Positions 1 to 6,331 of a stretch of 7,197 bases of DNA are shown here, piece after piece. Within the stretch, counting starts at the first letter, position 1; each line of letters starts with the position of its first letter. Source of the stretch: Bacillota bacterium (GTDB lineage Bacteria; Bacillota; Sulfobacillia; Symbiobacteriales; Symbiobacteriaceae). The notes below the pieces were generated by a model, which made no database searches, was not told the DNA's origin, and saw only the letters and a list, made by a program, of their open reading frames with translations. Made by a program: the position numbers and the translations under genes. The DNA lies in NCBI GenBank assembly GCA_028287415.1, contig JAQBPS010000132.1, positions 1 to 7,197 on the forward strand. The letters run 5' to 3'.

Positions 1-1
1 C

Positions 2-583
2 GTGTTCGGCCGGACGTTCTCCGCACTGATCCTGGGCGAGATGATCGCCTATGACGGCAAGGCAGACTTCCTGACCCAGGCGGAGCTGGAGCAGATCCTC
101 GAGGCCGGGCTGCACTACCTGGCTGAAGAACAGGACCTGCGCGGCTATGTACCGGACAAGGGGTGGGCACATTCAGCCGCCCACACGGCGGATCTGCTCT
201 TCGCCCTGGTCCGCCACCCCGGGCTGGGCGTTGCTGAAATGGCGCGCCTGCTGGACGGGATCGCACAGAAGGTGCTCGCCCCTACCCGCTACCCCTTTGT
301 TGATAGCGAGGGCTTCCGTCTGGCCCGACCGATCATCGCGGTGCTCGAGCGGGAGGCGCTGCCACTGGCTGACGTGGTCGCATGGGTCGAGCGGGTGGGC
401 GGCACAGACCGGCGCAACTCATTTGTCGCCGGGCGGGATAACGCGTGGCATCACAATACCATGGCGCTGCTGACCGCCCTCCACCTCATGATCACGTACC
501 GGGAAGTGCCGGAGTCGGCTCGCACAGAGGTCTTGCCCGCGGTACACCGGGCACTGAAGTCCTTCATCCCCTGGTTCCTCTAG
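2..583 (+). CDS. DUF2785 family protein, 5'-truncated by the window edge
   Basis: The reading frame is open from the first complete codon (position 2) to a TAG at 581-583, giving 193 residues. The motif at visible residues 47-66 (RGYVPDKGWAHSAAHTADLL) is the signature I associate with DUF2785, a mostly helical family of unknown function. A second conserved-looking stretch, DNAWHHNTMALLTAL, follows near residue 146. The GTG at position 2 is unlikely to be the true start: no upstream ribosome binding site can be seen, and VFGRTFSALIL resembles an internal helix. Family members are usually longer, so roughly the N-terminal third is probably outside the window. The methyltransferase gene begins 19 nt after the stop on the same strand, which suggests an operon. 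No catalytic residues can be assigned. Family assignment is from recalled motifs; the function is unknown. Confidence 0.82.
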   Translation: MFGRTFSALILGEMIAYDGKADFLTQAELEQILEAGLHYLAEEQDLRGYVPDKGWAHSAAHTADLLFALVRHPGLGVAEMARLLDGIAQKVLAPTRYPFVDSEGFRLARPIIAVLEREALPLADVVAWVERVGGTDRRNSFVAGRDNAWHHNTMALLTALHLMITYREVPESARTEVLPAVHRALKSFIPWFL

Positions 584-602
584 TGGCCACAGGAGGGTTG
601 TT

Positions 603-1172
603 ATGCCGAACACCAACAAGTTACAGCCACCCGGAAAGCCGAATGTGTTCGGCCTTCCCGCCGGGTTCCTCGGGGCGATCGCAGGCTGGATCATGGGACG
701 GACCGGCGTTGAGCACAACCGCTGGGCGGTATCGCTGCTGAACGTCCGAGCCGACGACGCCATCCTGGAGATCGGCTTCGGGCCTGGCGTGAGCATCCAG
801 TTGCTTGCCCGGCTTGCGGTCAGGGGCCGGGTCACCGGTGTCGATCCGTCGCCGGTGATGGTGCGCCAGGCAACCAGGCGCAACGCTGCGGCTGTCCGGG
901 CGGGGCGGGTTGCGCTGCAAGCGGGGAGCGTGGACGCCCTGCCCTTTGCCGATGCACAGTTCGACAAGGTCCTGTCGGTCAATAACATCATGCTCTGGCC
1001 CGGTCCGCACGAGAGCTTGCGAGAGGTCTACCGGGTGCTCAAGCCGGGCGGCCTGCTTGTGATCGCCCTCAATCCCAGGTGGGCCAAGAATGCTGGCGAT
1101 GTGGAACAGATGGGTCGGGAACTCTTCGATCATGTTGCCCAAGAAATAAACGAATCGTTCATCACCATCTGA
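603..1172 (+). CDS. Class I SAM-dependent methyltransferase with shortened or replaced C-terminus
   Basis: The start is ATG at 603, with AGGAGG at 591-596 and 6 nt spacing. The 189-residue product has the class I Rossmann methyltransferase motifs in order. They are LEIGFGPG at 55-62 (SAM-binding motif I), an acidic residue D81 at the end of strand 2 (VTGVDPSP), GSVDALPF at 108-115, FDKVLSVNN at 120-128 (motif IV region), and EVYRVLKPGG at 141-150. This is the Methyltransf_11 (UbiE/ubiquinone-type) arrangement; the methyl acceptor cannot be predicted. Related proteins usually continue after the MGRELxxxV helix with a further strand containing an AGF-type motif. Here the protein instead ends with QEINESFITI, in DNA that is clearly poorer in GC than what precedes it. 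The gene may therefore have lost its last 20 or so codons at a recombination junction near 1137, and activity is uncertain. It lies directly downstream of the DUF2785 gene. Confidence 0.88.
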   Translation: MPNTNKLQPPGKPNVFGLPAGFLGAIAGWIMGRTGVEHNRWAVSLLNVRADDAILEIGFGPGVSIQLLARLAVRGRVTGVDPSPVMVRQATRRNAAAVRAGRVALQAGSVDALPFADAQFDKVLSVNNIMLWPGPHESLREVYRVLKPGGLLVIALNPRWAKNAGDVEQMGRELFDHVAQEINESFITI

Positions 1173-1234
1173 ATCGGCAGAACAAGCAGGCCTTGGTCAC
1201 GTTGGAAACTGAAAAATTGGAGGGCATTATTGAA

Positions 1235-1795
1235 ATGGCTAAACTGATCTACCCTATTAACGTATCTTTGGACGGTTACATGGAGGACGAGCGCGGCAAT
1301 ATCGAGTGGACGATCTCCGATGACGAGGTGTTTGCGTTCTGGACTGACTTCCAGCGGCCGATTGGCACATACCTATACGGGCGTCGAATGTACGAGTCTA
1401 TGGTGTACTGGGAGACGGCGAGCGCCAGCGGCGATCAACCGGAGGTAATGCGGGAATTCGCGCAGATCTGGCGAGCGGCTGAGAAGATCGTGTATTCCCG
1501 GACGCTTCAGGCGGTTTCAAGCGCCAGGACTAGGATCGAGCGCGAATTCGATCCTGATGCGATCAGGAGGCTGAAGGAGTCTTTAGGAGCCGACATTACG
1601 ATTGGCGGCCCCGAGCTTGCTGGGCAGGCGATGAGCGCGGGACTGATCGACGAGTGTCATCTGCTTCTTAATCCGATCGTCTTGGGTGGACGTAAGCGAG
1701 CATTGCCGGACAACCTCCGCATGCGGCTCGAGCTGCTCGGTGAGCGCCGCTTCCGAAGCGGCGTTGTTCATCTTCACTACCGCGTGATCGTCTGA
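1235..1795 (+). CDS. RibD C-terminal domain (dihydrofolate reductase-like) family protein
   Basis: The 186-residue product has the fold signature of the RibD_C/DHFR-like family. It opens with MAKLIYPINVSLDGYMEDE, where the conserved NVSLDGY marks the first strand and loop. A nucleotide-binding-type stretch YGRRMYE lies at 48-54. ITIGGPELAGQAMSAGLIDE at 121-140 and LLLNPIVLGGRKRALP at 143-158 form the typical GG...GLIDE...P(I/V)VLG block of the NADPH site. Members are small NAD(P)H-dependent reductases; most have no known substrate and this one cannot be assigned. The frame is open further upstream to 1079, but ATG 1235 is chosen because GGAGGG at 1219-1224 precedes it by 10 nt and homology begins there. 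Upstream codons overlap the methyltransferase gene and look non-coding. The gene is less GC-rich than its neighbours, which suggests a separate origin. It may be co-transcribed with the two upstream genes. Confidence 0.87.
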   Translation: MAKLIYPINVSLDGYMEDERGNIEWTISDDEVFAFWTDFQRPIGTYLYGRRMYESMVYWETASASGDQPEVMREFAQIWRAAEKIVYSRTLQAVSSARTRIEREFDPDAIRRLKESLGADITIGGPELAGQAMSAGLIDECHLLLNPIVLGGRKRALPDNLRMRLELLGERRFRSGVVHLHYRVIV

Positions 1796-1888
1796 CCCGA
1801 CGCTAGACGCCAACCAACCAAGGGGCGCTGTGAGGCAGCCACAACAAGCTATTGCTGGGCAGATATATAGGCATGGGAGGCCCCCCCA

Positions 1889-1925
1889 CCCGTCAAGGAT
1901 ATAAACGCTGCGCGCCCTTGACGGG
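1889..1925. repeat. Perfect 10-bp inverted repeat with 17-nt loop
   Basis: CCCGTCAAGG (1889-1898) and CCTTGACGGG (1916-1925) are exact reverse complements separated by 17 nt. The element is not followed by a T-run on either strand, so it is a poor candidate for a simple terminator. It may be a terminal or sub-terminal inverted repeat of a mobile element, or a binding site. Confidence 0.7.
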
Positions 1926-1938
1926 TTTACAGCAGTGC

Positions 1939-1997
1939 GGTCAATTTACACATCAGATCTTGGACAGTTTGCATCGTCAGTTTTTGGACTTTTTGAA
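1939..1997. repeat. Three imperfect 12-bp direct repeats at 23-24 bp spacing
   Basis: GGTCAATTTACA (1939-1950), GGACAGTTTGCA (1962-1973) and GGACTTTTTGAA (1986-1997) follow a GGWCNNTTTNNA pattern. Starts are 23 and 24 bp apart. A related partial copy, GTCAGTTTTTG, sits between the second and third. Several short repeats inside one end are known for IS21-family insertion sequences, where they bind the transposase. No transposase gene is present here, so at most this is a solo end. An array of regulator sites is the alternative. Confidence 0.4.
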
Positions 1998-2050
1998 GCC
2001 GCTAAAACAGGTTATACCATTCGATGTGCACAGTTGGTCGTGGCTTTGTC

Positions 2051-2081
2051 GGGGCCGTGGCGCGGTTTGCGTCACGGCCCC
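2051..2081 (-). terminator. GC-rich hairpin downstream of the SLH-protein gene
   Basis: GGGGCCGTG (2051-2059) and CACGGCCCC (2073-2081) form a perfect 9-bp stem, extendable inward by a G-T and a C-G pair. It lies 10 nt past the stop of the minus-strand SLH gene. Read on the minus strand the hairpin is not followed by a T-tract; on the plus strand only TTT follows. A role in ending or protecting the SLH transcript is therefore likely, but it is not a classic intrinsic terminator. Confidence 0.5.
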
Positions 2082-2091
2082 TTTGCGATCC

Positions 2092-3546
2092 CTAATGGTT
2101 GGCCAGGTTGTCGAGCAGGATCGCCGTTTCGCCCCGAGTGGCCGGCGCCGCCCCCCGGAACTCGGCGCCCTGCCACAGGGAGTGGTAGCCGCCCGCACCA
2201 ATCAGGTCGGCCTTACGGGCGCTGCCTGCCCAGCCGGCGAACCAGTCGGTGCTGCGAATGTCGCTGTAGGCGGCGCCCGGCTCCTGCTTCAGCCCGGCCG
2301 CAGCGGCGACCATCTTCGCGAGCTGGCCCCGGGTGACCGGCAGGTCCGGCTGGAAGGTACCATCCGGGAAGCCGTTGATAATCCCCGCCGACACCGCAGC
2401 CTGCAAGTAGCCCGACTGGGCGGCCCAGTGGCGGGCCGAGTCGGCGAACGGAACCCGCCCCTGCGGGTCAGGCTTCAGCCCCAGGTTCAATACCATCATT
2501 TTCGCGACCTCAGCCCGCGTCACCGCGGCGTTGGGCCGGAAGCTGCCGTCGGGATTGCCGACCAGGATCTGCCGCGCTGCCAGCTGCTCCACGGCATCGC
2601 ACGACGGATGGTCCGCCGCCACATCAGGGAAGCGGGCGCCGCAGCCAACCGCCGTCATCTGCGTGCCGCCCTCACCCACGGCGACAAACCGACCGCCGCC
2701 GTATGCGAACCGGGCGGCACCGGCTGGGTTGGGCTCAGTGGTCCAGTGCTGACCGTCTGCCGACGTGAGGATGCTCTCCTGATTCCAGGCCAGGAACCGG
2801 CCGCCGCCGTAGATGACGCCCAGCAACTGCGAACCGCCCGGCTCGACCCGAGTCCACTGCTTGCCGTCCGCCGAGGTGTACAGGAGGCCCGTCGGCCGGG
2901 CGCCCGCGGCGACAAAGCGGCCGCCCCCGTAAGCCACCTGGAACAGGTCGCTGTCGCCGGGCACGGTGATCGCCCGCGTCCAGGCAAGTCCGTCCGCGGA
3001 ATAGGCGATGTGGTCGCCCCCTACGGCGGCAAACAGCCCCTTGCCGAAGCTGACCCCCCAGACGGGGCCGGGTTCGGGGCTCCGCACTTCCGCAAGCGGT
3101 TTCAAGTCAGCTGAGAGGACGGCGGCGCCGAAGCTGTAATGGGCCACCACGTAGCGCCCGTTCCCGTAGGCGAAGTTGCCGACCGACCAGAGCCCGATCT
3201 CTGCAGCGGTTTTCCAGGCGCGCCCATCGTCGGAGACGAGGACCTGCTTGCCGTTCCCGCTGGTGCTGTTGCTAACGAAGCGCCCATTCACATAATCGAT
3301 GGAGAGCAGGAGCGTGTGCGGGTCGACCTTAGTCCAGTGCTGCCCATCCTGCGAGACGGACTCAGCCGGACCCTTCACGGCGACGAACTGTCCGTTGCCA
3401 TAGGCAACGCCGTCGGCTGACACGAGGGCCGGGTCGACTTGCAGGTCCGTCCAGTGGAGCCGGTCCGGAGCCGTGCTCGTGGCCGCCATTGCTGATGATG
3501 AACAGCAGAGCAGTGCCACAGTGAGTGCGAGGAATGTGCGTTTCAA
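2092..3546 (-). CDS. Secreted protein with seven propeller-like repeats and three C-terminal SLH domains
   Basis: The 484-residue product starts at TTG 3546, chosen because AGGAGG at 3554-3559 lies 7 nt upstream and the residues that follow form a signal peptide. That is Lys-Arg, a hydrophobic core (FLALTVALLCC), and a likely cleavage site after AMA at 19-21. Residues about 28-291 contain seven repeats of 36-42 residues. Each has a turn like ADGxxW (best at 66, 106, 184, 226 and 263; degenerate at 28 and 146) followed by a YGxGRFVAV strand (49, 85, 127, 167, 206, 246, 282). Seven such units suggest a seven-bladed beta-propeller. Residues about 306-356, 366-419 and 427-484 are SLH domains with NPDGSFRPNAAVTRAE, FPDGTFQPDLPVTRGQ and a weaker third copy ending ATRGE. 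SLH domains bind secondary cell-wall polymer, so this is a surface-anchored exported protein. The ligand or partner of the propeller is unknown. It is separated from the upstream kinase gene by a strong terminator, so it is probably transcribed alone. Confidence 0.9.
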   Translation of the reverse strand: MKRTFLALTVALLCCSSSAMAATSTAPDRLHWTDLQVDPALVSADGVAYGNGQFVAVKGPAESVSQDGQHWTKVDPHTLLLSIDYVNGRFVSNSTSGNGKQVLVSDDGRAWKTAAEIGLWSVGNFAYGNGRYVVAHYSFGAAVLSADLKPLAEVRSPEPGPVWGVSFGKGLFAAVGGDHIAYSADGLAWTRAITVPGDSDLFQVAYGGGRFVAAGARPTGLLYTSADGKQWTRVEPGGSQLLGVIYGGGRFLAWNQESILTSADGQHWTTEPNPAGAARFAYGGGRFVAVGEGGTQMTAVGCGARFPDVAADHPSCDAVEQLAARQILVGNPDGSFRPNAAVTRAEVAKMMVLNLGLKPDPQGRVPFADSARHWAAQSGYLQAAVSAGIINGFPDGTFQPDLPVTRGQLAKMVAAAAGLKQEPGAAYSDIRSTDWFAGWAGSARKADLIGAGGYHSLWQGAEFRGAAPATRGETAILLDNLANH

Positions 3547-3560
3547 ACGGGCCCCTCCTT
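3544..3560 (-). promoter_or_regulatory. Ribosome binding site and TTG start of the SLH-protein gene
   Basis: On the minus strand AAGGAGGGG is followed by CCCG and then TTG AAA CGC. AGGAGG occupies 3559-3554, with a 7-nt gap to the TTG. This decides the start: the in-frame upstream ATG (3612) has no such site, and the extra 22 residues it would add would bury the signal peptide. Confidence 0.82.
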
Positions 3561-3616
3561 CTCCACCTGGTTGTCTCACTGTTAGACGACAGGCGGGCGG
3601 ACGTGGTTCCATATAT

Positions 3617-3654
3617 CGAAAGAACCCGAGGCGAAATTGCCTCGGGTTCTTTCG
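3617..3654 (-). terminator. Strong intrinsic terminator after the Nudix-kinase gene
   Basis: CGAAAGAACCCGAGGC (3617-3632) and GCCTCGGGTTCTTTCG (3639-3654) are a perfect 16-bp inverted repeat with a 6-nt loop. The stem begins one nucleotide after the minus-strand kinase stop. On the minus strand a GC-rich core is followed by TTCTTTCGATATAT, an imperfect T-rich tail. An A-rich tract on the other side makes it usable in both directions. It separates the yeeE-kinase unit from the SLH gene. Confidence 0.88.
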
Positions 3655-3655
3655 A

Positions 3656-5005
3656 CTATGCTGCCGACAGCAGCTTCCTTAAGAAATAAGCCGGCGCCCA
3701 CAACCACTCGTCCGGCGTCTCGGCGCCGGGCAGGAGCTGGTTGGCGACGAACGTCGCCGCATGGACCCGATGGATGCGCTCGGCGGCATGCAACGCCGCG
3801 GCCAGTTGCTCCTTCGGCCATTGTGCCGTCCAGGGCTCCAGATAAGCGTCTCGCAAGCGCTGCCGGGTCTCGTCAGTCTCGGGCACCGCGGCACTGCCCA
3901 GCTGATCGAGCAGGTGGACCAGGCCGAAAAACGGGTGCGAGACCGACACGTCCGACCAGTCGAAGATCAGCGCCCGCTCGCCGTCCAGGGCGATGTTCAG
4001 TGGATGGAAGTCGCCGTGGTCAAGCGTCACCGGCGGGCCCAGGCGCTCCAGGTCCTGCAGGCATGTCCGCAGTTCGGGCGCCATCGCCCGCAGCGCCGCC
4101 AACTCCGCCGCCGTCAGGCGCCCATCGCCTACCAGCAAGTCGGTGTTCGCCAGCAACTGCTCCAGCTCGGCGGCGATCACTGGCAGGCTGCGGTCGAAGC
4201 AGCCCGCCGCCAGCAGTAGGCCAGTGCGGGGCATCAGCGCGATCTGCATGTGGGCGTAGGCGCGCAGCACCTCCTCCCACCGGGACAGGTCTGCGATCTC
4301 CTTTAAGAGCGGGCCAGTGAACGCGCGGGTCAGGAACCAGCGGCGCTCCTGGTCCGCCACCACCAGCCGCGGTGCGTGAGCGGGAAACTCACGGGCGAGC
4401 AGGGCTGTCACCCCGACCTCAGCGGAGAGCTGGGCCGAGCAGGCCTTGAAGTAAACCATGCCCCCCGTGGTGGGCACGGTCAGCAGGCAGGCGCACGACC
4501 ATGTCTTCAACTGCATGACCGGCCCGGTCGGCTTCAGCCCAACCCGCTCAAGCTCCTCGCCAATCCAGGTGCTGGCGACGCGGAACCAGCCGGGGCAGGC
4601 CCAGGGGGCCCGACCCGGCGGGGGTTCCGGCAGTGCGGTATCCGCAAACCATGCTGCTAACACAGCCCGGTGCTCCGGCACCGCCAATTCCAGGCCCGCT
4701 AGCTCCGCCTGGCTCACCCAGCGGGCGCCGACCGGCGGCTCCCAGACCGGGCTCAGATTATCAGCGGCGTACACGCGATCAGCGATGACGCCGGGCGCCG
4801 TCTCATGCCGGTAGAGCCACCGCATGATCACGATCGCAAGGCCCAGTTCCTCATGGACAGCCTGGTTGATCGCCCCGGTCATCAGAAACGAATGGCCGGG
4901 CAGGTCGACGAAGGGCAGCGTCCAGCCGGATTCGGCGGGCAGCAGTAAAGCGGCAGGCCGCTCCGGGCGTGGCACAATCACGTAGCGCAGGAGTGAATTT
5001 TCCAT
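3656..5005 (-). CDS. Two-domain protein: degenerate Nudix-like domain fused to APH/choline-kinase-type phosphotransferase
   Basis: The product has 449 residues. Residues about 1-122 look like a Nudix fold: a first strand (LLRYVIVPRP), a Nudix-box-like helix GAINQAVHEELGL at 44-56, and a terminal helix. Only the EE pair is kept; the RE of the canonical GX5EX7REUXEEXGU box is missing, so pyrophosphohydrolase activity is doubtful. Residues about 130-449 are an aminoglycoside-phosphotransferase-type kinase. VYFKA at 184-188 offers the ATP-binding lysine, LDHGDFHPLN at 328-337 is the catalytic loop (D332 the likely base, N337 a metal ligand), and FDWSD at 348-352 provides the second metal aspartate. 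All key kinase residues are present, so it is probably active on a small molecule, but resistance to an antibiotic cannot be inferred. ATG 5005 lacks a clear ribosome binding site. The gene starts 24 nt after the yeeE stop and ends just before a strong terminator, so it is likely last in a two-gene operon. Confidence 0.87.
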   Translation of the reverse strand: MENSLLRYVIVPRPERPAALLLPAESGWTLPFVDLPGHSFLMTGAINQAVHEELGLAIVIMRWLYRHETAPGVIADRVYAADNLSPVWEPPVGARWVSQAELAGLELAVPEHRAVLAAWFADTALPEPPPGRAPWACPGWFRVASTWIGEELERVGLKPTGPVMQLKTWSCACLLTVPTTGGMVYFKACSAQLSAEVGVTALLAREFPAHAPRLVVADQERRWFLTRAFTGPLLKEIADLSRWEEVLRAYAHMQIALMPRTGLLLAAGCFDRSLPVIAAELEQLLANTDLLVGDGRLTAAELAALRAMAPELRTCLQDLERLGPPVTLDHGDFHPLNIALDGERALIFDWSDVSVSHPFFGLVHLLDQLGSAAVPETDETRQRLRDAYLEPWTAQWPKEQLAAALHAAERIHRVHAATFVANQLLPGAETPDEWLWAPAYFLRKLLSAA

Positions 5006-5011
5006 GTCGTG

Positions 5012-5030
5012 ATTGTACCACTGGTATAAT
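5012..5030 (-). promoter_or_regulatory. Dyad and -10-like element in front of the Nudix-kinase gene (candidate leaderless promoter/operator)
   Basis: On the plus strand ATTGTACCA (5012-5020), C, TGGTATAAT (5022-5030) is a 19-bp dyad with one mismatch. Read on the minus strand it contains TACAAT (5017-5012), a good -10 hexamer placed 6 nt before the kinase ATG. Transcription would then begin at or next to the A of the start codon. The expected -35 position (TGGCGA) is weak. With no ribosome binding site present, a leaderless message or translational coupling to yeeE would explain expression. The dyad could bind a repressor. All of this is inference. Confidence 0.4.
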
Positions 5031-6250
5031 TACTTCGCCATCGAGCAATACGGGCGGAGCCGGACGCCGATCACGCTGCCGAGCATCGCGGCGACCATCC
5101 AGACCCAGCCATGGACGCTGAACGAGGCGATGCCGCCAAAGTAGGCGCCGATGTTGCAGCCGAAGGCAATCCGGGCGCCGTAGCCCATGCCGACGCCGCC
5201 GAGCAGTGCGCCCACCGTCATGCCGATGGGGAAACGCCGGGCGACAGGGCGCACGAACCGGCCCGCAAGGGCCGCGGCCAGCAGGGCGCCGAGCATCAGG
5301 CCGATATCCATCACGGTGTTAACATCGAAGAGGAGGCTCTTGTGCAAGGCCGCAGCATTCGCGGGCACCTGCCAGTAGGACCAGTTCTGAACCGAGATGC
5401 CCGCGGCCTGGGCCAGCTTCGCACCCCACACGGCGAACGCAGAGGTGACGCCCCAGGGCTTGCCGGAGATGGCCAGAATCGCTGCGTTCAGCACGGCGAG
5501 GACCACGCCGCCCCACAGCAGGGACCAAGGGCCCTTGTAGAGCTTCTGCCAGCCGTGGACTTCAGTCGCCTTGGCGGGAAGAGGCGTAACCTTCCGGCGC
5601 CGCTCAACCCAGAGGGTCAGCAGCACGACAGCGCCAGCGATGAGCACCTGGATCAGCAGGCCGCCGCCGATGCCGAAGGACTTGATCAGTGAGACCGGTG
5701 CGAACGAGGGGGTCGCCATCCACCAGGCGAAGTGTGCGGTGGCCAGCAGCGATCCGCCGACGTAGCCGATGATCGTCAGGATGGCGCGCAGGTCGCCGCC
5801 GCCGAGGTGGTAGAGTGTACCGGAGGCGCAGCCGTCGGCCACCTGCATGCAGAGGCCGAACAGGAAGGCGCCGAACACCACCGATAGGCCGACCGGCGAG
5901 ACGTAGCCCGCCATGGGCTTGCCCAGGAAGGAGCCGGCGGTCAGCAGCGGCAGGAAGAGCACGCTGGCAATGACGAACATCAGCATGTGGCTGCGAATGG
6001 CCGCGCCACGGCCCTCGTTGATGAAATCGCGGAAGGCGGTGGTGAAGCCGTAGTGGGCGTGGTACAGGGTCAGGCCGCCGATGCCGGCGAGCAGGAACAG
6101 CACACTCTGGCGCCACGAGACGGCGCCGTTGAGCAGGAGCGCACCGGCGATGAACAGGGCCGCCACCACAATGGTGATGCGCATGCCCGGGTTGAAAGCG
6201 GGGCGGTTTGCCGCCGTTCGCTGATTGAGGTCAACAGTCATATCAGCCAT
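5030..6250 (-). CDS. YeeE/YedE family membrane transporter (TsuA-like, thiosulfate/sulfur-compound uptake)
   Basis: The 406-residue, very hydrophobic protein has many membrane helices separated by glycine-rich turns. Two cysteine motifs mark the family: FGLCMQVADGCASGTLY at 131-147 (C134, C141) and GARIAFGCNIGAYFGG at 358-373 (C365). In the characterised bacterial TsuA/YeeE protein, conserved membrane cysteines relay thiosulfate across the inner membrane, and the same GC..G motifs occur here. The two halves look like an internal duplication around these motifs. A central charged linker (ERRRKVTPLPAKATEVHGW, about 216-234) is probably cytoplasmic. ATG 6250 is chosen because AAGGAGG (6265-6259) sits 8 nt upstream; the open frame reaches a GTG at 6268 that has no such support. 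No TusA-like partner (YeeD/TsuB) lies next to it; the neighbour downstream is the Nudix-kinase gene. The family is secure, but the exact substrate is inferred. Confidence 0.92.
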   Translation of the reverse strand: MADMTVDLNQRTAANRPAFNPGMRITIVVAALFIAGALLLNGAVSWRQSVLFLLAGIGGLTLYHAHYGFTTAFRDFINEGRGAAIRSHMLMFVIASVLFLPLLTAGSFLGKPMAGYVSPVGLSVVFGAFLFGLCMQVADGCASGTLYHLGGGDLRAILTIIGYVGGSLLATAHFAWWMATPSFAPVSLIKSFGIGGGLLIQVLIAGAVVLLTLWVERRRKVTPLPAKATEVHGWQKLYKGPWSLLWGGVVLAVLNAAILAISGKPWGVTSAFAVWGAKLAQAAGISVQNWSYWQVPANAAALHKSLLFDVNTVMDIGLMLGALLAAALAGRFVRPVARRFPIGMTVGALLGGVGMGYGARIAFGCNIGAYFGGIASFSVHGWVWMVAAMLGSVIGVRLRPYCSMAK

Positions 6251-6258
6251 ACAATGAG

Positions 6259-6304
6259 CCTCCTTCACATCTCTACGACAAAATACTATATTCCGAGTGG
6301 AATA
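6259..6304 (-). promoter_or_regulatory. Candidate yeeE promoter with overlapping dyad and ribosome binding site
   Basis: On the minus strand TATAGT (6290-6285) is a good -10 hexamer, 34 nt before the yeeE ATG. A perfect 6-bp inverted repeat TATTCC-GAGT-GGAATA (6289-6304) overlaps its upstream edge. The ribosome binding site AAGGAGG is at 6265-6259. The sequence 17 nt upstream of the -10 (AATGTA) is a poor -35. A weak -35 plus a dyad over the core promoter suggests control by a DNA-binding protein, but none is encoded in the window. Confidence 0.42.
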
Positions 6305-6331
6305 CTGTACATTACTTCCTCATATTACGCC

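Larger units (their letters stand above)
1796..2050. other. Gene-free segment with repeat structure, possible mobile-element remnant
   Basis: No convincing gene is seen on either strand between the reductase stop and the hairpin behind the SLH gene. Long open frames crossing this stretch lack a ribosome binding site and encode no recognisable motif. The segment is more AT-rich than its surroundings, has a C-rich run at 1881-1887, and holds the inverted and direct repeats listed separately. No clear terminator for the upstream plus-strand genes is visible. The composition change and repeats suggest that this is a junction left by a mobile element; this is inference. Confidence 0.5.

Noticed and set aside
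419..1142. Minus-strand open frames opposite the DUF2785 and methyltransferase genes
   Set aside because: No recognisable motif or ribosome binding site; the plus-strand genes carry clear family motifs.
1079..1234. N-terminal extension of the RibD-type reductase
   Set aside because: These 52 codons overlap the methyltransferase gene, look unlike protein of the family, and lie upstream of a well-placed ribosome binding site and ATG at 1235.
1852..3114. Long plus-strand open frame of 420 codons opposite the SLH gene
   Set aside because: It is an antisense shadow of a GC-rich gene: rich in Arg, Pro, Gly and Ala, with no motif and no ribosome binding site. The minus strand encodes clear SLH domains, propeller-like repeats and a signal peptide.
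3656..5005. Calling the kinase an antibiotic-resistance gene
   Set aside because: The APH fold is shared by kinases for many small molecules. The Nudix fusion and transporter context give no support for resistance.
5012..5030. TATAAT at 5025-5030 as a plus-strand promoter
   Set aside because: No -35-like hexamer lies 17 bp upstream and no plus-strand gene follows; the match is explained by the dyad.
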